From NCBI GenBank assembly GCA_039881045.1, contig JAYWVB010000002.1:434001-498000 (forward strand): a stretch of 64,000 nt of DNA. The letters are read 5' to 3'. Source of the DNA: Chaetomium olivaceum (Eukaryota > Ascomycota > Sordariomycetes > Sordariales > Chaetomiaceae). Under the pieces are notes generated by a model that saw only the letters and a list, made by a program, of their open reading frames with translations, was not told the origin of the DNA and did no database searches. Numbering within the stretch: the first letter of the stretch is position 1; each line of letters begins with the position of its first letter. Below, piece by piece: positions 11,401 to 21,656 of this stretch. Position numbers and translations under genes: made by a program.

Positions 11401-13389
11401 GTTGGGATTGGGTCGTGGCAGTGCGATGAGGTTCGAGTGTGGCGTGGGGCCGGAAACTTGCAATTATCGGGTGCCTTGAGATCCCCGCCTTCAGCAAGTG
11501 CTCGGGTTCGGGGATCGCAGGACTTTTCCGGAGAAGCGGGTCTGTTGGCGCTGGTGGGCTCGTGAAGACAACAGGAAGAGAAGGCCAGACAACCCCATCA
11601 GCGGATGTTTGGCCAATTACAAGTCCCCGAGGCGGCTCTCTCAGCCCGAGACAGCCACCATGTCATCGACTCACAAAAGGAGGGGCCCCGGACGCATGCC
11701 ATGTGGAAAGCCACTGGCGGCTGACAGCAAGCAAATGGAGAAGAAGGCTTCCAAAGTTCCAAGATTCTGCGCGAAACTGTGGGGCACTTGAGGTCGTTCT
11801 CGCAGCGGGCCACTGGGCCAGACGAGCCAGGCCAAAAAAAGGCCAGCACCTCGCCTTGCTCGCCCAGCAAGCTTCCCCAGAAAAGGACCGTTTTTACCCG
11901 GCGAGTCCCTGTTGTGTGTGTCCATTTCTCCAGAAACAAACCAGGGGCCCGATCCAGATCCAGAGCATTCGACCGGCCTGAACGGCTCGCTCGCCACAGC
12001 AGTCCATCCGTAGCGGGTCGGCTGACCGGCGCTGGCCGGCGTTGACCGTTGACGAGGACGGCCGAGGCTCGAAGACGAGAAACTATCTACAGAATACACT
12101 AACAAGTGCCGCCGAGTCACAAAAGGCCGAACGTCCGTGGTAAGTGGCGGGAGGCACCCGGCAGCCACGAGACCTGGGATGGCGCTGAGAAAATGCTCAC
12201 GTGTTGAAACCGTATTGTTCGTCATGTTTGCGTACGAACAAAGCGAAAGCGGACCATGATACGACGACTCAAGGAATGCATCGCGGCCGCGCCGGCTGAA
12301 AAAGTTTGACGCGGTTGGTCTCGCCAACCTGACCTCGGGGCCGCGAGCGTCACAGGACGCGGTTTTGCCATTAAGGATTTTTGATTGCTGCCGGGATTGG
12401 GTCCGCGTTCGGCAAGGCCCCGGTTTGGGAGCTCGGGAACCCCTTGCAAATCATCTGCTCATTTCTACCCGTATGGTAACAGTACGGTAAATTACGCTGC
12501 GGTTGGCTGCCCGTTTGATGATGTGTGCAACCCTCCGAGGCAAGTGCCCAGCGAATCGAAGCCGGATCTCGGCAGGGCAGCAAAAGGATGCAACGCTCCG
12601 GACCGAATCGTCCAATTTGCAGGTTCTTCGAAGGCATGAGGTGCTGCTGCCTCCGTTGGCCTGGCCACTTGTCGGTCCCTTTGCCCCATGGGGAGGACTC
12701 CATTTCGGCCCTTCCATCAGTTCCCACCGCGTCTGGAGCACCCCGGAGTGGAGAGGCGATGTGTGGGAGCTGGGGAAGAATTGGAGATGCGGCGTGCAAG
12801 GTGCTGGTTGCACCATGTGCTCGTGGAGCGTCGCCGGGGGATTGGTAAAGTTTGGGAAACTAGCGCTGCTGGGGGAGCGAAGACGTTGCAACGAGCCAGG
12901 GGGGCGCCGCAGATGCTCGGCGGTATTCTGCATGGTCCAATCCCCGCGGGGCCAAACTGGATCCCCGCACACCTCAATGCATTCGATCCGGCGGGACAGC
13001 GGCGAAATACCCCAAGCTTCCTGGGTGCCAAGTCGGGGGTAATCGAGAGTCCCTGAGCTTTGAGTGGCCCGCTGCACCGACACATGCAATTCGGGGCCAA
13101 AACCAAAGACAGACACCCGTTGAAGGAGGACGCCAACATGCGACATTCGGGTTGCCTGGGGTTGCTGGGGTGGTGCTGGGGTTTCCTGCAATGACAGCGC
13201 CACTTTTGATCACCATTACCAGGAATACCATACCATGGAAGTCCTCACACTGCTTTACCCCAGGCCGCGCTTGCTTTATATCGTCTGTTCCTCCCGCCCC
13301 TTCCCTCCCCCGTCGATCTTGTCCTTCTTTTTCTCTCCCATTCCTTTCTCAACACCAATTCTTTCGGCAGGGAAGGGCAAATCATCACC
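8405..13389. other. 5 kb region without a credible protein gene
   Basis: Many short frames exist on both strands, but none shows a domain, consistent codon use or sensible exon joining. The right half (about 9.6-13.2 kb) is GC-rich with repeated GGCCAAA, GGGGCC and CCCCGG words and a GGCC-A7-GGCC stretch near 11829-11843. It ends in the hexose transporter leader. Candidates are a very long regulatory region, a non-coding transcript, or a gene too divergent to see. Confidence 0.5.
13272..13389 (+). promoter_or_regulatory. core promoter and CT-rich leader of hexose transporter
   Basis: A CTTTATA TATA-like box at about 13274-13280 is followed by a long pyrimidine-rich tract and a CACC context before the ATG at 13390. 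This is the usual layout of a highly expressed filamentous fungal gene. Confidence 0.55.
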
Positions 13390-15126
13390 ATGTCCTCAAA
13401 CGAAAAGGAGACGACGGCTCCTGCCGCCGCCCACGTCGGCAACCTTGCGGCAACCCAGGATGTCGAGCGCATCGAGGCTCCCGTCACCTGGAAGGCGTAC
13501 CTGATCTGCGCCTTCGCCTCGTTTGGTGGTATCTTCTTCGGTTATGACTCGGGTTACATCAACGGTGTGCTCGGGTCCCAGATTTTCATCGACGCTGTCG
13601 AGCATGTCGGCGCAAAGGAGGTCGGCGAGTCCAACACGTCGCTGATCGTCTCTATCCTGTCCTGCGGTACCTTCTTCGGCGCCCTCATCGCCGGTGACTT
13701 GGCCGACTTCATCGGCCGCAAGTGGACTGTTATCTTCGGCTGCCTCATCTACATCATCGGTGTCGTTATCCAGATGATCACGGGTCTCGGTGACGAGCTT
13801 GGCGCCATTGTTGCCGGTCGTCTCATTGCTGGTATCGGTGTCGGTTTCGAGTCCGCCATTGTCATTCTGTACATGTCCGAGATTGTGAGTTGACAAAGTT
13901 CCCTTGCTCACGGAGCGTCCTATTAACCAAATCCTTTTTCACTACAGTGCCCTCGCAAGGTCCGTGGCGCCTTGGTTGCGGGTTACCAATTCTGCATCAC
14001 CATTGGTATCATGCTTGCGTCCTGCGTCGTCTACGCCACCAAGAGCCGCACTGACACCGGCTCGTACCGCATCCCGATCGCCATCCAGTTCGCCTGGGCC
14101 ATCATCCTCGCTGGTGGTCTGATGTGCCTGCCCGACTCGCCCCGTTACTTTGTCAAGAAGGGCAAGCTTGCCCAGGCCACCGACGCGCTCTCTCGCCTGC
14201 GCGGCCAGCCTAAGGACTCCGAGTACATCCAGGTCGAACTGTCTGAGATCGTTGCCAACGAGGAGTACGAGCGCCAGCTTATTCCCTCCACCACCTGGTT
14301 CGGCAGCTGGGCCAACTGCTTCAAGGGCTCCGTCTGGAAAGCCAACTCGAACCTGCGCAAGACCATCCTCGGCACTTCCCTGCAGATGATGCAGCAATGG
14401 ACTGGTGTCAACTTCATCTTCTACTACTCGACCCCCTTCCTCAAGTCTACCGGCGCCATCTCCGACACCTTCTTGATCTCCATGGTCTTCACCATCATCA
14501 ACGTGTGCTCGACCCCCATCTCTTTCTGGACTGTCGAGCGGTTCGGTCGCCGTACTATCCTGTTCTGGGGCGCCCTGGGCATGCTTATCTGCCAGTTCCT
14601 CGTCGCCATCATTGGTGTTACCGTCGGCTTCAACTTCACTCACTACCCCGACCCGACGGACACCGAGACCACCATCGCCGACAACATCTCCGCCGTCAAC
14701 GCGCAGATCGCCTTCATTGCGATCTTCATCTTCTTCTTCGCCTCCACCTGGGGTCCCGGTGCGTGGATCGTGATTGGTGAGATTTTCCCGCTGCCGATCC
14801 GCTCGCGCGGTGTCGGTCTCTCGACTGCCTCCAACTGGCTGTGGAACACCATCATCGCCGTCATCACCCCCTACATGGTCGGCGAGACCCGCGGTAACAT
14901 GAAGTCGTCCGTCTTCTTCGTGTGGGGCGGTCTCTGCACGTGCGCTTTCGTCTACACCTACTTCCTCGTGCCCGAGACCAAGGGTCTGTCGCTCGAGCAG
15001 GTCGACAAGATGATGGAGGAGACCACTCCCCGCACCTCAGCCAAGTGGAAGCCGACCTCGACCTTTGCCGGTCAGCAGGCTTCCGAGGACGCCTTCCTCA
15101 AGCAGCACGGCGACACCACCGTTTAA
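13390..15126 (+). CDS. MFS hexose (glucose) transporter
   Basis: Two exons (13390-13884 and 13948-15126) with a 63 nt GTGAGT...CAG intron give 557 residues. This is a 12-TM sugar/H+ symporter of the major facilitator superfamily in the plasma membrane. Sugar-porter signatures are visible: FGGIFFGYDSGYINGVLG in TM1, the loop DLADFIGRKW, RLIAGIGVGFESA, the PDSPRYFVKKGK central motif, QQWTGVNFIFYYSTPF (sugar-binding TM7), ERFGRRTI, and PETKGLSLEQVD at the end of TM12. Similarity is to fungal high-affinity glucose transporters of the HXT/HGT type. Codon use is strongly biased to C-ending codons, which suggests high expression. Exact substrate and affinity are inferred. The intron falls just after the ILYMSEI motif. 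Confidence 0.93.
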
Positions 15127-16835
15127 ACGGGGCCAGTGCGGCTTGGGCGAGACATTTCTTTGGCTGTCGTTGCAGGATACCACCGCGACATAATATCATG
15201 TGGTTTTACGAATTTGGATACCATGACCCGACAAGGAAGCGCGCTGGTTGGATGAGGACAGCGGAGCAATGTCTTTTTTGGCGTGGAGGAAATGTGTTTG
15301 AAGAGATGTGGTACGAGCTACGCCTCTTCTGTTCTCTGTTACCGGGACAGAATCCCGACTTTGTAAATAATTCCCTAATCTGTCGCAATCTCGAGCAGAA
15401 GCTGTGATACTGTTCTCCCCAATGCTCCATGCCTTGATGTCATATTTGACTTTGTGTTTTGCACCATTGTCTCGCCGCAATGTCAAAGGCTGAATCCAGC
15501 CCCTGGGCAGCTGGCAGGTGAGGGAAAACCCCACCTTGACTTGGATGTCAGCGGCGAGTTTCAGGGGTTTTTGCAACCACCTGAGTTGGCCAATGGGCAG
15601 AAAATCGAAGACATTCATCACACCGCCCCCATCTCGGAGTCCATGACGATCTCGAACCGGCTGACGGAGGTCCCGGTTGTACTGCGAGTCGTGCAACAAC
15701 GATTAATGTCGAATCAACACGCCCCAAGATTGCCCACCCGGAGTCAATGCAATGCGCGCAGATTGGCAACTATTCTGCTGAAGTGCCACAGATTGAAAAC
15801 GTTCGCATTGATTGGGACAAGTTACGGGAGATTTCAAGGAGCTTCAGTTGGCCTTCAAAAAGCACCAAAGCATCAATTGCATCCTTATCCGGCGCTGGCT
15901 GCCAATGAATGCATGTGACCAAAAGCGTGAAATGGAGGCTTCCGCCATCTCCACAAATCTCCCCAACACTTGCGTGCAGCTGGCGCAGGCCAAGGACCCA
16001 ACTCAACGGCTGATCAACCCAGGAAGTGGCCGCAAAACACAACTGCCGTCAGCCCTCAAAATGTCGCCTGGCGGACCCCTCGTTTATCACGCGTCGCGTC
16101 TCGGCAACCCGGCCAAAGTTTCCGCTCTGGTGCCAAATAGCCAACCTCCCTCAACCGGGTCTTGTTGCCGTGAGGGGAATCTGTTTTCCCGAATCGCATT
16201 TCTGCCCCGCCTCGCAAGCATCGCCACATCAATTACCCCGCGCAGTTGTACGCAATTCGTCGACGACGGGCAACTCAGATGGAGTTCTCTCACTGCCGCG
16301 CGCGGCACGGCGGGTGTTCTGCATCACTGATGGACCTAGGCTACGCCGATTGCGGCTGACTTGAAGACAAGCTTGATCAGATGTGCCCCAAGATCGACTA
16401 GACCAGTTGCTGGCGCCGCCGTATATAGCTCGTTGCGCCCATCCGACACCCGGTGCCACCCTCCCTGCCTGGAATACATTGTCGTGCATCGAGAAGGTTT
16501 CACAGAGATCACTATCCACTATATAGGTGACTCCGAAGGCCTGGAACCGGCACCCCCATCTCGGAACTATCGACGGATTACACACACTCCGTCGCACGTC
16601 GCACATCGCACACCGTACGTACTCTCCTCCGCGATCCCGCTCTGCACGAAACACGAACGGACCGAATTGCCCGGCTCGCACCGCACCGCGCCGCGTCTCA
16701 CCTTCAAAAGTCTCACCCTTCGTCTAGTCCAGCCGGTGAGACATCCCGAGCGAGCAAGCCGAGTCGAGACTAACGATCCACCGGCCGTTCCAGCCTAGAA
16801 GAACTAAGACATACCTTCCCCCCGCCGCCGCAAAT
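15127..16835. other. intergenic, no gene seen
   Basis: About 1.7 kb between two plus-strand genes. The frames of up to 170 residues lack coding character. Near the right end are TATATAG (about 16519-16526) and an adjacent TGACTC (16528-16533), a partial match to the Gcn4/CPC-1 element. It precedes a methionine-type gene, so it may matter, but a single six-base match is weak. Confidence 0.4.
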
Positions 16836-17996
16836 ATGCCTCTTCCCGCTGGTGTCTACCGTGCCGACCACGTCGGCTCCTTCCTCCGCCCGCAGCCGAT
16901 CCTGCGCGCGCGCGAGACCCTTGACACGCCCACGCCCATTGCCGCGGCGGACCTGCGCAAGCTCGAGAATGAGCACATCACGACGGTGGTCCAGCAGCAA
17001 ATCGCCAGCGGCCTGCAGTCGGTGACGGACGGCGAGTTCCGCCGCGCGTGGTTCCACATCGACTTCCTGCAGCACCTGGCGGGCGTCGAGCGCCACGGCA
17101 GCCTCTCGTCCACCAACGTCACGTCGCACGGCGTCACGCCGCCCAAGCTCGTCGTCGTCGGCAAGTTGGGACACCCCGAGGCGATCCAAGTGGAGGACTA
17201 CAACTTTGTTGAGAAGGTCCGGCAAGAGGACGCCACGGCCGCGGCCGCCAACCGGACGGTTACGACCAAGGTGTGCATCCCCAGCCCGACCATGGTGCAC
17301 TTCCGCGGCGGGCGCGAGGCCATCTCCACCGAGGCGTACCCCACACTGGAGCCCTTCTTCGAGGATCTCGTGAAGGTGTACCAGGCCGAGATCGCGGACC
17401 TGTACGCCGCCGGATGCCGCTTCGTGCAGCTCGACGACACCAACCTGGCCTACCTGTGTGACGAGGGCATGCGCTCCGAGGCGGCCAAGCGCCACGGCGA
17501 GGACCCGCAGAAGCTGACCAAGCACTATGCCGCGCTCATCAACGCCGCCGTCAGCCAGCGGCCCAAGGATATGGTGATTGGTATTCACCTGTGCCGTGGT
17601 AACTTCCGCTCGCAGTGGTTTGCGGAGGGCGGGTACGAGCCCGTGGCTGAGGTGCTGTTCAAGGAGCTCGATGTGGACGTCTACTTCCTCGAGTACGATG
17701 ATGCTCGGTCTGGCGACTTCTCGCCGCTGCGGTTCCTTCCGGAGAACAAGACGGTCGTGCTCGGCGTCATGTCGAGCAAGAAGGCCGAGCTGGACGACAA
17801 GGAGGACATCGTCAGGCGGCTGAACGAGGCGGCCAAGTTCTGCCCCCGCGGCCTGGACCAGCTGTGCCTATCGCACCAGTGCGGCTTCAGCTCGACTATG
17901 GAGGGTAACGACCTGTCCGAGGAGCAACAGTGGGCCAAGGTCAGGTTGGAGGTCGAGATTGCGAAGCAGGTTTGGGGCGATGACCTGTCCCAGTAA
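16836..17996 (+). CDS. MetE catalytic-domain methyltransferase (YxjG-like)
   Basis: A single exon of 386 residues. It corresponds to the C-terminal catalytic barrel of cobalamin-independent methionine synthase, without the N-terminal domain of the 750-residue enzyme. The zinc ligands known from MetE are all in place: His251 and Cys253 in GIHLCRGN, Glu286 in YFLEYDD and Cys349 in SHQCGFSS. The N-terminus has RADHVGSFLRP and SVTDGEFRR, and FVQLDDTNLAYL is also conserved. Stand-alone proteins of this kind (YxjG/YxjH-like) transfer methyl groups to a thiol, but the methyl donor in fungi is not established to my knowledge. Codon use is very GC-rich at third positions. The ATG is in a CAAAT context after a CT-rich leader. 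Confidence 0.88.
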   Translation: MPLPAGVYRADHVGSFLRPQPILRARETLDTPTPIAAADLRKLENEHITTVVQQQIASGLQSVTDGEFRRAWFHIDFLQHLAGVERHGSLSSTNVTSHGVTPPKLVVVGKLGHPEAIQVEDYNFVEKVRQEDATAAAANRTVTTKVCIPSPTMVHFRGGREAISTEAYPTLEPFFEDLVKVYQAEIADLYAAGCRFVQLDDTNLAYLCDEGMRSEAAKRHGEDPQKLTKHYAALINAAVSQRPKDMVIGIHLCRGNFRSQWFAEGGYEPVAEVLFKELDVDVYFLEYDDARSGDFSPLRFLPENKTVVLGVMSSKKAELDDKEDIVRRLNEAAKFCPRGLDQLCLSHQCGFSSTMEGNDLSEEQQWAKVRLEVEIAKQVWGDDLSQ

Positions 17997-18242
17997 GCGC
18001 TCTCTAGCATGACGGATTAATGAGTTTCAACATCGATACCCTTCGCTTTTCAACAGCGAGCGACATTGGATACAGCGTGTACATAACAACATGCCAACTG
18101 TGGCAGGATCATGGCGTCCCCTCGAAAGGTAGGGCTTCCTTTTCTTGCCGCAAGGTGTAAATATTCTTGCTTAGTTCTTTAGTAAATAACTAGAGCCATG
18201 GATATGGTATTCCAATTAATGCGGCCGCGATCGAGTTGCGTT
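17997..18242. other. convergent 3' gap
   Basis: A short space between two genes that end toward each other. It should hold both 3' untranslated regions. No other feature is seen. Confidence 0.4.
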
Positions 18243-19541
18243 TTATGACACCGTGATAGCACGCAGGAATGCGGAGCTCTCGTTACCTTCGCGCACCTTG
18301 GCGATGGGTGTGAGGTATGCCTCGTCATTCCCGCATTCGCCCTGGAGTTTCCGCACGTATGCCTGCACAACCTTGAGCCACATCGCCCTTTCTGCCTTGC
18401 TCGCACCCTGGCCCTCCCAGACCCAGATCGTCCTCCCGGCATCGTCCAGCACAAACACATCATCGCCATCCAGATCAGCGCGCGAAATACCTGCACCATC
18501 CTTGACCAACCCAAACTGCAGCTGCCCAGACTCGTCGCTCAACTTGAACAACCTCTTCTCCCTCACCCCCTCCCCACCCGCCGACGAGCCCGGCCTCGAC
18601 CCTGACACCGCACCCACAATCGGCCGCGGCGCCTTGAGCACCCCAAACCCGTCCTCCTCCCCACCTCCCAACATCGCCACCACCAACCGCGACCGCGACT
18701 CCGCCTGTGACACCACCTCCACATCCACCCGCTTCGCCAGCTTCATCCCATGCACCACCTGCGCCGCCTTGGCCTTCTCCATCGGCGAGCACCGCGCACC
18801 CTGCCAAACCCAGATCTTCCCGCCCTTGCCCTTCTCCAGCACAAACACATCCCCCTCGTCCAGACTCCGCCACTCCGGCTCCACCTCGCACACCACCACC
18901 GAATCCATGCTCCCGGCGGCGGCGCACGGGTGCTTGAACACGCGCAGCAGCGTGACCACCTCCTCGCCGGCCTTGTCGGCGATCGCTTGGTCGGGGTCGC
19001 CGACGTGCCGGAACCCGGACGCCACCCCGCCGCGCCGGAAGGTCAGGCGCGGGAAGAGGGACAGGAACGCCGCGGACGGCTGCGCTTGCAGCTCGCGGTG
19101 CTGGGTGGCGGCGCCGTGCAGGAAGGAGTCCAGCTCGACCGTCTTGTAGGCGGCGGTCCCGGCTTCGTCTTGCGAGGTGTGCGAGCCGAGGAGGAAGTGG
19201 ATGTCGTGGGTGAGTTTGTTTTGGGGGGGTTCGTCGTGTTCGGAGTTGGTGGCGGTGGTGGCGGTGGTGTCGGTTTTGATTCGTTGCGAGTGCAGGATGA
19301 TGTAGCTGTCGCCGTCGTAGAATTGGCCGTGCGAGGCCTTGGGCACGGGCACCACGGCGAAGTCCTCGATCCGCCAGACGAAGAGCCCTGCGCTGAGGCC
19401 CACACGGCCGTCGTTCCAGGCGGGTTCGGTCTCGGCGGAGGCGTGCTTCACTTTGTGGTCGAGGTCGGAGCCGATTAGTTCGATGTTGCTGTCTTTGATG
19501 TCGTACTCCTTGAGGTGGACGAGGCCGGCGTGGGGTGCCAT
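18243..19541 (-). CDS. gelsolin-repeat actin-binding protein (severin/fragmin type)
   Basis: A single exon of 432 residues with about three gelsolin repeats. Repeat 1 (about 45-150) shows LFVWRIEDFAVVPVP and the hallmark GQFYDGDSYIILHS. Repeat 2 (about 180-290) has the VVCEVEPEWRSLDEGDVFVLEKG and KIWVWQG pattern, and repeat 3 (about 325-410) has DGDDVFVLDDAGRTIWVWEGQ. Each repeat shows the 'DVFVLD...IWVWxG' core strand pair. The family severs, caps or bundles actin filaments in a calcium-dependent way in the cytoplasm. A three-repeat form matches severin/fragmin rather than six-repeat gelsolin. A Thr/Ala-rich insert (about residues 92-98) comes from a GGTGGC microsatellite. The frame is intact and ends near the MetE-like gene's 3' end. 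Confidence 0.88.
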   Translation of the reverse strand: MAPHAGLVHLKEYDIKDSNIELIGSDLDHKVKHASAETEPAWNDGRVGLSAGLFVWRIEDFAVVPVPKASHGQFYDGDSYIILHSQRIKTDTTATTATNSEHDEPPQNKLTHDIHFLLGSHTSQDEAGTAAYKTVELDSFLHGAATQHRELQAQPSAAFLSLFPRLTFRRGGVASGFRHVGDPDQAIADKAGEEVVTLLRVFKHPCAAAGSMDSVVVCEVEPEWRSLDEGDVFVLEKGKGGKIWVWQGARCSPMEKAKAAQVVHGMKLAKRVDVEVVSQAESRSRLVVAMLGGGEEDGFGVLKAPRPIVGAVSGSRPGSSAGGEGVREKRLFKLSDESGQLQFGLVKDGAGISRADLDGDDVFVLDDAGRTIWVWEGQGASKAERAMWLKVVQAYVRKLQGECGNDEAYLTPIAKVREGNESSAFLRAITVS

Positions 19542-20328
19542 TTTGTTTTGGGATTTGGGGGGTCAAAGGTTGATGGGTTGATGATATGTATGAGATCGCG
19601 GGCAAGTCGAGAGGTTTAAGTTCAAAGTTTGTGCTGAGGGCTTGAGTTAAAGTTTGATGGTAGAGTTAAGGGTGACTCAAGAAAGGTTGAGTTTGAGTTG
19701 TTGGTGAAATGTTGGTGACCCCTCATACTTGGCCGATCACTCGTTTCAGACATCCACTTCTGCGCCGCTTTCGGGAACGTGGCAAAGGTCGATATTATTA
19801 GAGCTGGCTTGAAACACCAGTCCCACGTGGTGTGTGGCACCTCGCCCATTTTGGCCAAGAAAAAGCGGCCTGGGGAAGGAAAATAAGGTCTTGTAAAAAG
19901 AAATGAGAAATATACTGAAAAAGAGAAGGGATGGAGGAAAGGGAATCGGAAAAGTAACAAACAAAACTCCTTTGATCTTCCAGGATACAACTTTCGTTGG
20001 GGAAGGCTTACGGCGTCGAACTGTTCTGCAAGACCGCCGAAGGGTGCCTCGCGAGGCGCTTTCTAGACTGCAGAGCCTCCTCTCGAGAGATTCTTCTTAC
20101 AAACCAAGAACAGGTAACGCCTTGATTCCAGTTCCTTTTTTTCCATGTGGTGCCGCGTCGTGCTCTTGTATCGCCGTGCGCAGTGCAATACGGAACAGAG
20201 GCGAGTAATGATACCAGTGTTATTGTGACGCTCATACTTCGTTGCGTCTACCCTTTGGCTATCTAGCACCGTTTTGTCCTTATGTATCGCCCCTTATCCG
20301 CCCCGCCCCCCTCTCCGTATTCTGCTCT
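19542..20328. other. intergenic, no gene seen
   Basis: No supported gene. The left part is the promoter side of the gelsolin gene. The right part is the 3' side of the 7TM gene at 20329-21656. Confidence 0.4.
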
Positions 20329-21656
20329 CTACATCGCGCCTTGGTCCCCATTGTCGTGACAGAGATAGTTGTCTTGGAGCGGGTCGAGGCCCCTCTCTTC
20401 GATATTAACTTGGACCTCGTCTGTCCGTAGGATTCCATCCCTCGAGCCTAAAGTTTGTAATGCAATGGGAGTGTCGGTTGGGTTACCGCCGGTGCTCCAT
20501 ATCCTTGCTCGCCGTTCATATCGTGACGACGAGGGGTAAGCGAAGTCGAGAGGCAGCCCGGACCCGCTGCGTGTTCCCATAAGCCCCCGCTCAAATGCCG
20601 CTTGAGCGGGCTTCTCGATGAGATGTCGGAGTACGGGGATGGATCCCGCTATGATGATGGCCACGGGTTCGGCGAAGGTCCAGATTACCAGGGCCACAGT
20701 GTCATCTTTAGCTGTTAGTTCGTGTTCCCTGCACTCAGCTCCATGCGTTGTCCTTGACTTACGTGTGACATCCTGCCTGAAGTTCTTGCAGTCCATCTGG
20801 GTCACCTTGATGATAGCTATCGCCCCGGATCTATACAATGTTAGCCTTCAGCATCCAGGACCACAGGGAGTTGCTGCTGGATGATACTTACACGAGCCCG
20901 AAACTCATCGCCACCCCTAGACTGATCTTTTGTGTCGTCTGACGATGCAGGTGCCAAACAAAGGGCCAAGGGAGGAGGGCGAAGACGAAGTCGGTCACCG
21001 CTGACCACACTGATGCAACGTAAACGGAGGGTTCTGTTGCACCATGGCCAGAAATCACTTACCTGCTCCGAAGATCGCAAACTGCCAGATGCCACTTGCT
21101 TCGACACAGACGTGCACCAGCCGATCCTGCCAGATAATCACCCACAGAAAGATGGCGAAGCCAGCGATGATTAGGTTGGCCGATATGGCCGCTCCCCAGG
21201 TGACCATCCTCTGCCAACGCACATTGAGCACCTGGAGCAGCATCATGGCCATGGCCGTCTTGGCTACCGCACCGGCAATGACGGCAAAGAACTGGGCCAC
21301 TGCGACCAGTTTGACTGCTTCGGCGGGGTTGGACTCGAGGTCCGCGAGGTGTTGGCCATAGCCATGGCGGGTGGCGACGACGATCGAGACGAGCGAGATG
21401 ACAAGGCAGACCTGCCCACATTCTGTTAGCCCAAGTATATGACACCACATCCAATATTTCCCATTCCTTCGGACGTTGTGGAGATGTTGAGAGAAGGGAA
21501 TTGGTCGATACGTACCCACGCCACGATCACCGTGAAATCGTCGTTCCTGATCGGCCGACCTCGCCGATGCTTGACGAAAATGCGCAGTGCTATCGTCACT
21601 GTGGAGATGAGCAAGAGGGTCCCAAGGGACCAGGCAAGGTCTGTAACCGCCGTCAT
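20329..21656 (-). CDS. PTH11-type / fungal rhodopsin-domain 7TM protein
   Basis: Five exons (21656-21516, 21411-21063, 21009-20892, 20830-20763, 20711-20329) with introns of 104, 53, 61 and 51 nt, all GT-AG, give about 352 residues. The product has seven hydrophobic segments in the pattern of the fungal rhodopsin-like integral membrane family related to PTH11. Visible markers are RPIRNDDFTVIVAW after TM1, VWSAVTDFVFALLPWPFVWHL, SGAIAIIKV, TVALVIWTFAEP and AIIIAGSIPVLR in the last TM. The acidic, polar C-terminal 90 residues would be cytoplasmic. Family members include surface receptors, but ligands are mostly unknown. Despite the name there is no retinal-binding lysine motif, so this is not a photoreceptor. 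Exon joins were chosen so that phases match. Exon 1 to 2 is the least certain because two acceptors lie close together. Confidence 0.82.

Noticed and set aside
12451..13203. 250-residue minus-strand frame near the transporter promoter
   Set aside because: Composition is that of a random GC-rich frame (Arg/Pro/Ser/Gln) and it overlaps several other open frames; no domain visible.
20329..21656. possibility that this 'rhodopsin-domain' gene is a photoreceptor
   Set aside because: No helix-G lysine in an LDxxxK context; it belongs to the PTH11-like group.
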